Position numbers and translations under genes: made by a program. Under the pieces are notes generated by a model. The model did no database searches. It was not told where the DNA came from and saw only the letters and a list, made by a program, of their open reading frames with translations. From NCBI GenBank assembly GCA_013407085.1, contig JACCGJ010008707.1:1-64000 (forward strand): a stretch of 64,000 bases of DNA. The letters are read 5' to 3'. This stretch comes from Atriophallophorus winterbourni. Taxonomy: Eukaryota > Platyhelminthes > Trematoda > Plagiorchiida > Microphallidae. Of this stretch, positions 44,824 through 56,933 are shown piece after piece (positions within the stretch are counted from its first letter, which is position 1; each line of letters opens with the position of its first letter).

Positions 44824-46267
44824 GATCATAATTCACATCTAATACTTGGCGTTATCTTCAATGGAAATATTCACAATCACATGTCCACTGAAAGCTGAAT
44901 GTCTTTCCATCATGGAAGTTTTTGCGCTGGTGAAACGTAAATGATCTCAATTCCGCTTTTGATTTGATTTGATGATCGTACGTCCAGGTGAACCTAGGTC
45001 CTGAATGCTATATATATTATAGTATATATATATATATATACTGATATATTAATCTTAATATATATCTAACATAGTTTCACCGCATCCCCTCGATTGACAG
45101 TATCCGTTAAACCTCAGTGCTGTCGGGAACTCTTTTGCTTTTTCCAGTGTTTTTGTATAATATCAGATCACCTTCAGGTTATCTGAAAGCAATTTGTAAA
45201 TTCTGTTACCTTTATATTTCTTTAACGTCAAATTCCGCTGCAGAAATGACCTTGAAAATGATTTTGCAAATATTCATACTACCATTTGATTGTACAAACT
45301 TTTTGGAAATTATTGATTTTGATTAGCATGCCTTGGATTTCTAAGGCACCTTGTGCATATCCGGCTCGTGCTTTCCACGATAAGTCAACGCCACGGTTTT
45401 AGGAATAATTATTTGAGGACACTGGCAGTTCTTTCTTGATAAATAAGTCAGACACCTTAGCTTCCCAGGCAATTGACATTGATATATTCTATATACTTAC
45501 ATCGTGTAAACAAAAATAAATGTTACTTTATGTTAGTTTAGTGTCCTCTAACTGTAGCCAATACTCAACGTACCTTCAGGGGAATCAAGATGATCATGGT
45601 CTTTCCATGAAAGCAAACCCTCCAGTCTAGGTCAAATCCCAGAGTATTGCAAGCAATATTCATGCCTACCAAGCACATGACCAAACTTGATCATGCACAT
45701 GGTTAGCTGACAGATCATTCTCAACTGTCCATATCATTCGACAATAAGCGCATTTAACACAACAGAGTAAAACTTGTGGTGCTTCCATCGCCATCCCTTA
45801 AACAGATTTCTGATTTTGTTGGCCGTCATCAGATGAATTGAACAATCGTTCCATATCATGAACATGCTTCATCAGGCAGCTAGTGAGTGATGATTATTTG
45901 AACTTGACGTGATGGTTACTCAAACTATCCCTGCGCGCCGCTTTACAAGGCATAGCCGGGATGCCTAAGTGCAAATTTCACAAATAGGAATCCGGATAAC
46001 ATTGCGATAACAGACATAGATGGATCCAAACATAATTATGGGCAATACTGGTCCGATAAATGTGTAGGTGGATCGCGGATTCATTGTTGGCTCGACACCA
46101 GAGTGCTAAGAAATGGCATGACAACTCGAAAACATCGTTTCTTATGGCCGAGTTTCACACATTTCAATAGTAAATTGGGCGAAGTCTAATTACTGTTATG
46201 GTACACAGTGACGGAGCAATCAAAAATCTATGCGTAATGGTAAGCGCACCAGAAAAATGCATTTTTG
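44824..46267. other. AT-rich non-coding sequence
   Basis: No gene. A (TA)n tract lies at about 45008-45065. A decayed family 2 hammerhead unit (minus; CTGATGACGGCC and CAGAAA remain) lies at 45785-45835. Confidence 0.5.
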
Positions 46268-46760
46268 TCTAAAAAAGCTAATTTGCTTGCATTTCCATCA
46301 CACAACAAACAACCGGTTTAGTGCTGTTAGAACTGATGAGATAAGGGCAGTTTTATCAGGATCAGCATGCGCTTGAAACAGTGGAAGAATGGTAAACAAG
46401 TTTTACTGGTAGGTCATTTTTAAATAAGGTTGGTACGACCAACCGGTTCAATCACATGAGCCCAAATTCATGTAGAGAGGGTTTGAGCCCATGTCCATGA
46501 GCATAAAAGCTATTTTGCTTGCATTTCCATCACACAAACCCACAACCCACGATCCACATGTGCTTGAAACAGTGGAAGAATGGTATATAAGTTACGTTTG
46601 TATGCCACTGTTGGATAGGGTTGGTACGACCAACCAGTTCAATCACATAAGCAACAAATCATGTATACAACGTTTGAACCCATGATTATCGATAAACATA
46701 ACGACCTTTTTTTGATCATGGGTGATCATGAGTGTGGGCTCATATGATTGAACAGATTGG
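46268..46760 (-). repeat. Two or three decayed family 1 hammerhead monomers, minus strand
   Basis: Repeated words of the 44.3-44.8 kb monomer occur in reverse orientation: TTGCATTTCCATCACACAA at 46281 and again at 46518, TTGGTACGACCAACC at 46427 and 46621, and GCTTGAAACAGTGGAAGAATG at 46371 and 46562. The spacing is 190-235 bp, so this too was a tandem. Ribozyme cores are mutated. Confidence 0.65.
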
Positions 46761-48289
46761 TCGTACCCATGTTATCCAAAAATGATATAGAACCATAACT
46801 TTTGTGTCAGTGTCAGTTCTGAATTATTACAGCAGACTAGAAATGCTTTTGACATACATATCTCCTAAATACTCCAACGCAATCAGAGTGGGAATATAAA
46901 CAGTCTCACCTGGTATTTCATAAGTTCTTTAATTATTCATTAACTTCTCTCTTTTTCTTCAACCAGTCATTTTCCAGGAAATTTCCTAACGATTTATATA
47001 AAATAATGAAAATTTTTTATGCAATGATGCGATAAATATAATGTGCTGGATCATTTTTTGCATGAAAAGTCGACGAGTGACTACTTATCAGTAGTGAACG
47101 TTTTGAAATATTCACCAATTTCATCACGACGGTCCACAATGGTATCACTGGTATCGAGTTTCATTCTTATTTAATCTCATTGGCAGTGCATATCCTCCAC
47201 TTCAGGTGGGACTCGTCACCATCATCACCATTATAGTCCCACGCCCTGCTGCCTTCCATCGAGTTTGAGCATTGATTAATCTTTCTACAGATTGACGTAT
47301 CTGAGTTGTGTCATAACCCCGACTAGTCGAGAATGAGCAAGCAAAATCTGTTGTCGTCGTCTAACTGATCTGCTCTCCTTGTCAGTTCTTTCTAGCAAAA
47401 ATCAGTGTTAGCTAACATTGATTGAAACTAATACGCATTGTTGTTTTTTCGTGTTGTGAGAAATAAGTTCTTTAAGTTAAATACTACTTAAACGAAAACA
47501 ACAAGAAAATGAAATGGTTTATACATTATTAACTCATGAACGAACTACAAAGCTAAGTACAGAGAACGGCAAGTAAAGCTTCCGTTCAGTTGCAAAATGG
47601 ATAAGCAGTTCGAAGGCATATGAATTATGTTACACCGAGATAATCTGAGATGTCATTGTTCCCGAATCAACGGAGACAGAAATTTCGCGAGATGGCATAA
47701 CAAGTGACCCAGTGACTCCAATGACCTCAACTGGATTTGATCCCCGTTGCTTCGCATATGCCTACGAATACCCCGAAATCACGGTACATACGCGAATCGT
47801 GGCATTAACTATAGTATGGAGGGATGTTACGTTGCGCCGCAAACGCTGGAGTGTCCTGTAGTGTGTCTAGAATAAAATTTATTCTGGTTTCGTCCTCCCT
47901 TGTTATTACTGACTCAACGGGCTACGGGTTCAAGAATTACTGTTACGATTGGAAATAATACTTATCGATTAGTCTTTTAATAGACTTGTTCACGATTATA
48001 GAGCTGATCTGTTGACATGAAAACGCCAAATGATTTGCTCAGCACCATCTATGGGCTTTCGGTGCAATAATTTGCGGTATTGCACTCACTAAATTCCATG
48101 TCAATATGCTACAATTACTGGAAACTAATGTCTCAACTTAAATGGAGAAACCAGACAACCACAGTGGAATGAAGTGTTGATTACTTATGTTTACAAATGA
48201 GGAAGCTGTAGTGAACTGCTCCTTGGAGTCGCTGCGCTGTTATCACACAATCTAATTGCTGAATTCAAACAAAAATAAGATGTTTTCAC
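46761..48289. other. AT-rich non-coding sequence with a decayed tRNA-like SINE
   Basis: Positions about 47118-47262 are a degraded copy of the tRNA-like repeat seen at 61150-61300 (CACGACGGTCCACAATGG shared). Otherwise nothing recognised. Confidence 0.5.
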
Positions 48290-48424
48290 GCGCTTGAAAC
48301 ATTGACGGTTGTTGATCAGCGGACATCAAAGACTAATGATGCGAACTGCGTTTACAACCGCGAAATTCTCAGGTTGGATATTACGCAACGAAATTCGGAT
48401 CGTGATCGGATCGAGCAAAGTTTA

Positions 48425-48475
48425 GAAAACATTTTTGCATCTGACACAGTAGCTTCGTCGGACCAAGTGTGATAC
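48425..48475 (-). repeat. Decayed Penelope-type hammerhead end
   Basis: Minus strand CTTGGTCCGACGAAGCTACT...GTCAGATGC corresponds to motifs A-D at 21.6-23.7 kb, but the GAAACGTT segment has become AAAAATGTT. Confidence 0.6.
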
Positions 48476-48571
48476 CCTAAATCTCCTCTACCCGACTGCG
48501 TTTTGGGAGCAATGAAGTAGTCTTGACACTCAATTGCAAGTCAATAACCGGCGTCGCCTGCTCAAGCAAGC

Positions 48572-49775
48572 ATCATTCCACATTCTCGTGACACGGCGGC
48601 ACTATCATTGCACCGAAATACGTGGCATGATCCACAAGGGTCAAGAGGTGATCCACCTCGAATACAAGAATCAATGTGCGAGTTCGCAGAACAATCATAT
48701 TTGGGAGGGCTTCGAGAAAGTCGCAGAGCTCTCCAAAGATGGTGTCCTCTTCCAGGGAGCTGTTGTTCACAGTTCCTCAAATCACGATTGCTTTACTACC
48801 ATTAGGCGACTTGAATGCTTCCTCGACAAATGTGCAAACATTCTCACCTCCAGTGGAAACTGTTCACCGTCGAACGAATGCTCCGATACGCGGTATTGGC
48901 TCACTCCCCAATGGAACTCGATGCGGAAGACTGCAAACCGTGTTTCGTACGCACCTTCAAGCGAGCCATACCACGCACGACTTGGGATCTCGATCGTTAC
49001 TGCAAGTGAATGAAATTTGTAACAGTGATAGCGCATCTCACTTCACCTTTCATAAAAAATACCGAGCTAGATAATACTGTCTCACTGCACGTGGAAAAAA
49101 AACAAAAAATGTTTGCCCGGAATGGACCCAAAGCATTCTGAAGCAGCCTTGATGTTAGTAAAGATCGGCGCCGCATATTCATGTGATGTTAGTGTAAGCT
49201 TTCGTTTAAACCTTAGTACTTCAGATGATCACTAAGAATAATTTATAGGCGTTCAAACAGTGGGTACGCATAAAATATGCTCCAAATCAAACGTAAATGT
49301 AGATGCTCAACGTTGGATGTCAGTAAATCAACAAAGAGGTCACTTATCTGAATGTAACAACGCGAAACTTTCTGAGAAGATTGCTAGGCAAACATGCGGA
49401 GTGTATTATTTATCGTGTTTGGTGGCTGGTAATTCAATCAACGTAATGCGGTTCAGACAGGCAATAAAGGTATTCCATGAAAGAGGACAAGATAATCAAT
49501 GAACTCGATGTCAGTAACAATGTTTCTCGCAGCTTTAAACCGTAAGCACAGGAAATCTGAGCAACCTAACCGTGTGTCCGACGTTTACGGCTTGATAATC
49601 GATCCTGTCTAACTGCAAGCCATCGCGAGGTCTGATTTCGATCGGCTTGAGTGGTTTCGAGTAGACCGTCTTTGTCACCTCAATGCCCACAAGCGATTTG
49701 TCATCGGAAACGCGCACAATTTGAATGTCTTTCCCCAATCGTCTTTGTCGAACGGGTCGTTCGGATATTGCTAGT
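48572..49775 (-). pseudogene. Carbonic anhydrase-related pseudogene (tandem copy)
   Basis: Exon-by-exon homolog of the gene at 53557-56933. The first block (49775-49571, 205 nt against 204) starts after a CCATCCAG acceptor and reads QYPNDPFDKDDWGKTFKLC, then in another frame SDDKSLVGIEVTKTVYSKPL and IDYQAVNVGHT. The Trp codon at its start is a TAG (49773-49771). The second block (48999-48848) is 152 nt, exactly the length of exon 3 of the intact gene, and reads RIEFHWGVSQYRVSEHSFDG; its GTGAGA donor survives. The third exon follows after only about 15 bases instead of an 830-bp intron, reading FVEEAFKSPNG, a stop, FGELCDFLEALP and VPPCHENVE before another stop. Two zinc histidines are replaced here too. 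Exon D and a signal-peptide exon were not found. Confidence 0.8.
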
Positions 49776-50569
49776 CTGGATGGGACAAGGAGAATACACG
49801 TTTACCAGAAATCGGATTAATATTTTACTGCCTGCATGAATAGATAAATTCATTGGTTTAGTATGTCAAACATCATATTGGTGGCTTACTTGTTTGCGTG
49901 TTGGTAAGGTACACTACTGTTTGCACTACGAGGAAAATGAATTTGCCTCGAAACATTTGCAACGGTTTCTGAATATTTAATGCGAAATTTTGTTCCCTTT
50001 GATTCGAAATTGTTCGAACGTAGAATTGTTTATCTATTTATAGATGCACTCATTTTGGCTGGCGCTGTTCTGCAGATAATCTTTCGCACTCGTGGATTGG
50101 CACGCATCTGGCGTCTCGCTAACGTCACTGACCTTGCGAGGGCACGGAGCTTAACTGGAGTTTAACCGGGTGTTGGTCTTTATTTCAGGTGGCCTCACCT
50201 AGAATTTGCGTTATTAACATGACGAAACCACCCCAGAGACATTCCGTTCATTTAGTGGAATAATTATACTATAGTTACTACAGTTTGTCTTCCCCTTAAA
50301 TCTAACATACCTTTGATTATGTTGATTGAGGTAACTTTATTTCTTAGAACTAAACGCAAACGATCCATCCCAAACGCATATCCCTATCTCTAACACGATT
50401 TGAAACAGCTGTAGCACATCACGCTTTAAGCGTTTTTAACTTTTCTACTAGTTGAGTGTATACTGTCTCCAAAGGATGTGGTCACTGGGGAAACGGGAAA
50501 TGTTTATTGGGATAAATTGTGAAGACTGCAAGATCAGATAAGCTCAACAATAAACCTCGATAGCATGCT
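49776..50569. other. Non-coding sequence with unassigned open stretches
   Basis: An open plus frame at 49980-50165 is less AT-rich than its surroundings, but no domain is visible. No first exon for the neighbouring carbonic-anhydrase pseudogene could be found. Confidence 0.4.
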
Positions 50570-51120
50570 TCTCCATCACACACACACCTTTTTCTACCGG
50601 TTTCGTGTTTTTTGTACCCATCATACAGTATGATCAGGAAACAGTAAAGGAATGGTTAACATGGTTTGTGCTTGTGGGCCACTGTTGGTTAAGTTTGTGT
50701 TGGGTGAGGCGTCCTCACCCATGACACGTGCTACCTTGGTAATGTCCTTATCCGAACATTGCGGATGCATGCGGTGACACGTGCTAACCTTACGCTTCAA
50801 TGTCCTTACCGCTTACTTCGCACACCCCGTTGTGTTCTCTATATAAACACTGGCCCTGTGTCCTGAGTCTCGGCTTGGTCATTTCATAACCATCCTGTGT
50901 TGTTCTGTTCTCTGTCTCGGTGGGCTTGGTCTCTCGTATCATCTAGTTGATCACCTGGCACAACTGTCTCTCAAATCCCACTACATAGGAGTTTGATACC
51001 ACCAACCTGAACAACAAAACACATGCAGATGGGGTTAAACCCAATGTCGTGAATAAAGATACTCATTTGCACGCGTTTCTGTCGACTGGTTTCGTTCTGT
51101 TTGCAAACATCGGGTAAGGA
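50570..51120 (-). repeat. Decayed family 1 hammerhead monomers split by a solo LTR
   Basis: Minus-strand monomer pieces at 50570-50697 and 50996-51120, with GGTTTCGT cores near 50600 and 51090. The solo LTR at 50698-50990 separates the CACTGTTGGTTAAGTTTG and GTTTGATACCACCAACC parts of one monomer. Ribozyme cores are degraded. Confidence 0.6.
50698..50990 (+). repeat. Solo LTR, copy 2, with 5-bp target duplication
   Basis: A 293-bp unit starting TGTTGGGTGAGGCGTCC, with a TATATAAA box at 50840-50847, flanked by GTTTG on both sides (50693-50697 and 50991-50995). Five-base duplications are typical of Ty3-type integration. It matches 37231-37546. Confidence 0.8.
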
Positions 51121-51489
51121 CAGCAGAAATTATGAAGCGTAACAATCTTTTTAAGTATAACTTTCTGAGTAATAATCTGTAGGCTGTGATCCTCATCTCT
51201 CAGCTATTATTCTTCGAAACCTATTGTAGATCTGGTCAATTGAGACCAGATTATTTCCCGTTTCAAGGTCTTTTACGTTATCAACATCCTAACTAGAAAA
51301 CTCGCGATCCAAACTGGCAATTGCATTGTGCTGGAGGGCAGCGTTCTGCATATCATTTGAGACACGCAGATTGATTTATAGATGCAATGCAAGCAATCTA
51401 AAATTTCAAATGTCATCTCAGAACACTACTATCTAAATTGTCCTTCAACTCATTTGTTTCCAAATATTCTCAGCCATTAATATTGCTGA
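51121..51489. other. Non-coding
   Basis: Nothing recognised. Confidence 0.4.
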
Positions 51490-51930
51490 AAAATCTCAGC
51501 TTGAAGCAATACATCATTTCACATATCTTGGTTCAACCGTTGCGGAAAACCTCTCGCTAGACACAGAGATTGGTAAGACAACTGCCATCTTGTCCCGTTT
51601 AAACTCTTATGTCTGGATCAACCACCAGTTGACCCTTAGTACGAATATTACAGTATAGAGCGTATGCATACTGAATACCTCACTGTATGTCAGCGAAGAC
51701 TGGACCATCCACACAAGACACTAATCGAAAATCAATGCTTTCCATTTAAGAAGCATCAGTCGGATGAATGAATGGACAAAGCAACACATGTTGAAGTGCA
51801 TTCTAAAGATGATCTAGAAAGTATGTTGTTCTACTACCCGAGCGCCGCTTACGCTGGATGGGTCATGTGTAGACAATGGTGAATGATCGTATTCCAAAAC
51901 ATCGACTGAGTACTGTCAATCACTGTAAGT
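51490..51930 (+). pseudogene. RTE-like reverse transcriptase relic
   Basis: Reads FTYLGSTVAENLSLDTEIGK, AILSRLNSYVWINHQLTLST, SLYVSEDWTIHTRH, a stop and AFHLRSISRMNEW. This is the part of an RTE reverse transcriptase just upstream of the segments kept at 18665-19420. Stops and frame changes are frequent. Confidence 0.7.
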
Positions 51931-53507
51931 GCTACAGGGAATAATGTTCCTCACGAATCGGACTGTTTCATCATTTGGAACATAAGATCGTTGTGTACTT
52001 GGGATGTATATCCATCATCGAGATCAACCGAATTAAGCCGACAGGAGTGTCAGGATATGTGGATATATATTAAGTCTGACTTTAAACAACAATCTACCAT
52101 CCAGCTGTTATTGGAATGTTGCAAAATATTCCAAAAAATTATCGGTGCTGCATTGCACCGACAATGGGACTTAGCTCAGTCCACACATGAAAGCTAAATT
52201 GTATTTTGAGAATTTATACTCGAATTCGCAAATAAATTGGCTTAGCAGTCAGAACGGCGTTCGAATCACAGGTTACAAATACGCATACCTGATGCGCGGC
52301 AATAACCGCAAATACGGTCGTGTGCTTGCTTTTCGAACGTCATACGCTACTATTTAAAAAATCTGTCCTTAAACAACAAGTCACATGTGTGCTTGATTCA
52401 ACGGATGGTGTTGGTATTGTTGTGCACGAGGTTGCTCTAGAACTGCTAATTGGCAGGATTCTCTTGAATGACCTGCCATAAACTGTGATCCGTGAAAGTG
52501 TTACGATGAACCATAGTGAAACCAATTTTGGCAAATACTAAATCCAAACATGTCGAAGCAATTTTAATCATCAACAAGAATGATTGTGACCCGTAGAGTG
52601 AGAAATTTGGTTCCGTTGTAAATCTGAACAAAAAAGATTGTGGCATTGTGATTTCGGAATTCGGGTATTATTGAATTTTCGTATGCTCTTCAGTGGTGTT
52701 AATTTTCGCTTGGCCAGTTGGATCAATCAAACACGTGACCTCACGTTCCAATTCGTTGAGCCAACAACAGATGATGAGTGACCTTGTACCACGTGATTGA
52801 TTCTTATTGGTTGATGAACTCGTGTGTTTTGACGACCTAGGCTTATTATTGTGACGATCGATAATTGCTAGTGCGTGTGATTGGACTGCTTATTGGATAA
52901 CCACGTCCTAGGTTCTGTCTCAATTGTTGTATTTAAAATTATAATGACTTGTGTGCCCATCAGAAATTGTACAATTCCAGGTCGGCCACTGACAACAGCG
53001 AAATGGATGTCGCAGAAAGTATTTCATTATTTTCAAATTGTCCACTAATGCCAAAATTTCCGTAATACGAAACTCAACTACATCGAATTGGTAATGTGCT
53101 TCCGTCCTGATTTTTGAACGTCACATACTACTTATTAAGAGATTCTGACTTGGAACAAATATTAACCATCGTGCTGTCATTGGAATGTTGCAAAAATATT
53201 CCAAACAGTTATCGGTGCTGCATTGAACCGATAGTGGGTCTTAGCTAAATTTCAATTTGCATCTGAGGATTTATCCTCTAATTCGCATATGTGCTTACAA
53301 TCGGTTTGAGCTTACATTTGGAAAGTAGCTAGTTGCAATGCTTGATTCCACATACAATTGTTTCGACGTTTCGAACTAACAGGAAAATGCTTTTGTAGTT
53401 AAAAGGGTAATGCATAAGTTTTCCGAACCCAGACTTGGTGAACCCTAACGCAAATATCCTGTCTCTAGTGAAATAAGAACAAAAGAATCATGAACGTCTG
53501 CATGCAA
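51931..53507 (+). repeat. Third hammerhead repeat family: two related monomers with a tRNA-like box
   Basis: Segments 52072-52190 and 53141-53250 are homologous (shared TTGGAATGTTGCAAAA and ATCGGTGCTGCATTG). In the first, the sequence continues to TTAGCAGTCAGAACGGCGTT then GTTCGAATC (tRNA-like B box at 52258-52266) and a hammerhead-like core at 52283-52325: CTGATGC, stem II GCGG/CCGC, AAAT and ACGGTC then GTG. The start of another monomer follows (52333-52380). The core has lost A9 and part of GAAA, so it is probably inactive. Nothing else is recognised here. Confidence 0.45.
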
Positions 53508-53513
53508 TTTATT
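53508..53513 (-). terminator. Poly(A) signal of the carbonic anhydrase-related gene
   Basis: AATAAA on the minus strand, 44 bases past the stop codon. Confidence 0.55.
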
Positions 53514-53556
53514 TGCGTTTTGAAAATCGCCAGGCAAGCCAAACGTCTTGTGGCGG

Positions 53557-56500
53557 TTAATCGAATTCTTCGTCAGCGGTGATGAATGAACGATAAATGG
53601 TTCTTGGGTTGATCGTTTCCGGTTCATTTAGTGGGAAGTATTGACGGAAATTGTCTTGCAATGGTTCTCCATCATTGTTTTTCAGGTTTTGCAGCAATTG
53701 GAGCTGCGGGAAAACGTTACGTATTAGTAAAATGACAAAGTGATAAGATATTCCCGATTGTCAGACTATTTCACATAAGAATGTAGAAAACTAGTTCGAA
53801 TAAAAACGAGTGCGACACCAAGATTAAATGAATCCTGATAGCAAAGCTGGCCAATATGCAAAGCGCTAAATGTTTTCGTGTATTTTCGGATAAGAATTAG
53901 GACCATTTCGTAAAATTGTATTTTGGGGATCGTGGGTTTGTCTTATTCTCACAAATGTACAACCGTTGATGGTTCAAAGATTTTGAGATTATGAGTGGTT
54001 TGTGGAATATGCTCCCATTTCCGAAAATGCGCAAGTGGCTTGCGTCTCATTCACGTCTTGTGTGACCCGAATTTACTCTTCCCATTGAGGTGGGAAGTTA
54101 CCATAGCGAGTTCCCGGTGGCCCAAAAGCAATTTTCTCTGAGAAAGAGTAATTCTTTGATTTACGGTGACTATGCTAACTCACGCAAAATGATACATAAT
54201 TCATCTTCGAGGAAAATCCGGGTTCCGCAGACAATAAATTAAGTAATCCACAGATGCAATCAACATTGTTCTGACAAATACTAGAGTGCCTTTGTTTACA
54301 AAATGCATCAGACTAGTTGCTCCTTCCTTCAGCAAGGTTTTATACTGCAAACCACTTTGAATTTGGACGTCTCAACGTCTACAACATCAAGGTATATCCT
54401 CAGGAATTGATCTTATCTGCCTGGCTCAGAGTGAATATTCAGACATGAACACAGTCATCGCGTTGTGACTACAAATTAGCATAGACGTGCATCATTCTAA
54501 GAAACTTTATACCCCAAACGTATCACATCAAATCCCGTTTAGATGCGCTGATTCGCAGCTTCAAGATGACAGTCTAATCGAGTGCTATTTCGTACACTGC
54601 ATTGATTTTTATCTTGCAAACAGCGCTTTCACAAACAGCGTTTTAGTTCACACGAGATTAACATTGACCTAAATACTGCGATGTTCCAATCAAACTAAAC
54701 ACACTGATAAAAACAGTATTTATCGCGAGAATGGACTATCAACACGTACTTGCTCCATGGTCATCGGCATTACGTGCTCAAAAATGAACCATCTGATGTT
54801 CTCGAGGCAAGGAGGGGTTGTGGATGAACCTTGGTATTCGTAGTACCGCGACATGTCGATATCATTGAACATCTCGCTAATGTTGAATGCAGGGATTGAG
54901 ATGCGTGAATTTGGTTCGACCACCTCCGGGAGGGCTTGCGTGAATTCTCCCATTTGTGCCATTAGGGTCTCCTTCACATCAGTGTCGTTCGATACCTGAC
55001 TCCAGATCGCAAACGTCATCAATCCGTAGGGAGATTTGACGGCAGCTTGAAAATTTTCGTACCGCGTGCGATCGAAGCAAGTAATTTGTGTCTAAGGAGG
55101 TGTAAAAAAGCCTAGTCACGTGTTGCAATAATGAATAAATAAAGAATGGTTGCAAGCTCCACCGGACACACTCGTTGAGTATTTCTACACACCAATAGCA
55201 TCTGGCGACCTGGAATTTCGAGCATATGCGACGGAGACCAGAGTTTGGTTGCTACATCAGAATGCGCCAAGCCCTCAATAATACGGAGCAATAATCCTCG
55301 CGTATCTGAAAGCACAACACAGTATTCCCGCAGGATGTCTGCGCGACTAGGAGACAAGAAGTGTATTCATCGTTAGATGATTCCCAGCACACAACTCTGA
55401 AACAATGTCCACAATCAATCTACTGGAATCGAAACAACCAACAAGTATTCCATCCCAAGTCTAAACATATGTTGCAGATGCGCTAAGATCTTATGCGTAT
55501 AAACACACACACATCGACCAGTTTCTTAGCCGATTGGAGTTAATTTTCTTGTAGGGTGTAGGCGCCAGGAAAGCTTAAAACATCTACTGAACCACTGTGC
55601 ATTCGACATGACATGAGATGTCGATGCACAAGCTTCTAGTTAGTAGACGTTTTGTACAAGTTCCAAAGTTCTGCGGCATAGTGGCTATGCCAGGCGGTTG
55701 TTTTTGTGTGCGAACTATATTGCTCATTAATTAATATAATAGAGAGTCACACTCGCATTTTGGAAATATGAGTTTATTGGTTCCAACGCTTAGCGATGCC
55801 TTGCCATAAATGTTTAAAAAAGAGTATATGTGAATTTAACAAACATGGTGCATGTTTAGTATGCTGAGAAAAATGCAATGCAGAAAAACAGTTTTACGAC
55901 GAAAATTTTAAACGCACTCACTTCCATTGAGAATCGTTTACCGTCCAGCAAATGTTCCGAACCTTGATCCGGCGTAGACCCCCAGTGGAAGCTTATTCGA
56001 ACCATCTCACAGAACCTATTCCGATCGCTCGCAAACGATGCAAACCAAGTATCTTCCGGAATCGTTATAGAGACTACAAGAAGGATTGAACAAATTGGTC
56101 AAGGTTACAAACATGAGGGTCAACGAATCAGAACAAGATCCAGAGTCACGCAAACAACATTATGAAGCTCATATCATCGGAATAGTGTTAATTTGTTAAT
56201 TCGTTGGTGTTAAGAGGAGTAGATCATCCTTGGAATACGTCAGAGACATACCCATGTGAGCTCGATTTTCAACCTCGTAGGTCATCTTATCCAAGTTAAC
56301 TCCCTTCTCCATGTAGATATTCACAGGCCACAGCGACGGCAAGAACACAGTCTCGTTGGTCACAATGTCCACAGGAGACAGATCGTCGGAGCCGCAATTT
56401 CTGAAAAACTCATCCCAGTCATCTCGTTGAGATGAATCTGGGGGATAACGCCATGCTACAACAAGAAGAAATGTTTGTTAATAATTGACATGAAACATCG

Positions 56501-56933
56501 AGGATATTAGAACGAGCTGTTTACATTCGTAAACAGGGTGTGTCAGTGTGATATAACCCCCAATCGATTTAGTGCTTAGCATATAATGTCGCGGATTCCA
56601 ACTGTGGGAACTGCCCTACAAGGCTCACTGAACCTAATCTGAATCTAATCTTCACCTGATGACGGCAAACAGCCAGAAACCAATAGTGGAGTGTAATTTC
56701 GAGGGATGTAAACAACACATCACTTTGCCCTGCTACTAATTCAACTACCAATAAAACTAACAATTTATATCTTAAAAATTTAATCTCTCAATGAGAATGA
56801 AAGAACTTGTTCAGCAATAATAAACACTCAAGAAACGAACAACCCCGAAACGTGTAGCCAACTCACTTTGTCCTGTTGTCCCAATGACAAACAAACAAAC
56901 AATCGCTGCAATCGCTGCACCAATTAACCGCAT
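53557..56933 (-). CDS. Secreted carbonic anhydrase-related protein, five exons
   Basis: Exons on the minus strand: 56933-56867 (67 nt), 56455-56252 (204), 56073-55922 (152), 55091-54750 (342) and 53703-53557 (147), all with GT/AG borders, phases that match, and a total of 912 nt or 303 residues. Exon 1 encodes a signal peptide (MRLIGAAIAAIVCLFVIGTT), so the protein should enter the secretory pathway. The alpha-carbonic anhydrase fold is shown by LSPVDIVTNETV, the FHWG and GSEH motifs, YYEYQGSSTTPPCLENIRW and NFRQYFPLNEPETINPRTIY. The first zinc His reads Ser (RISFHWG) and the third lies in METQITCF with no His, leaving one of three ligands; the gatekeeper Glu and Thr of TTPP remain. A catalytic role is therefore unlikely; binding or structural roles are usual for such relatives. 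Cysteines in RNCGS and PPCLEN could form the disulfide of secreted family members. Confidence 0.9.
56650..56692 (+). repeat. Hammerhead motif (family 2) in intron 1, antisense to the gene
   Basis: CTGATGA at 56656-56662, GGC/GCC around AAACA, GAAA, then ACCAAT instead of the palindrome ACCGGT. Core mostly kept, stem III broken. The repeat lies inside intron 56456-56866 of the minus-strand gene. Confidence 0.55.

Noticed and set aside
48534..49074. Several overlapping plus-strand open frames of 64-159 codons
   Set aside because: They are antisense to the carbonic anhydrase-related pseudogene, which explains the open composition.
55112..55357. 81-codon minus-strand frame inside the carbonic anhydrase-related gene
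   Set aside because: It lies in intron 3, between exons that splice in phase without it, and shows no carbonic anhydrase similarity.
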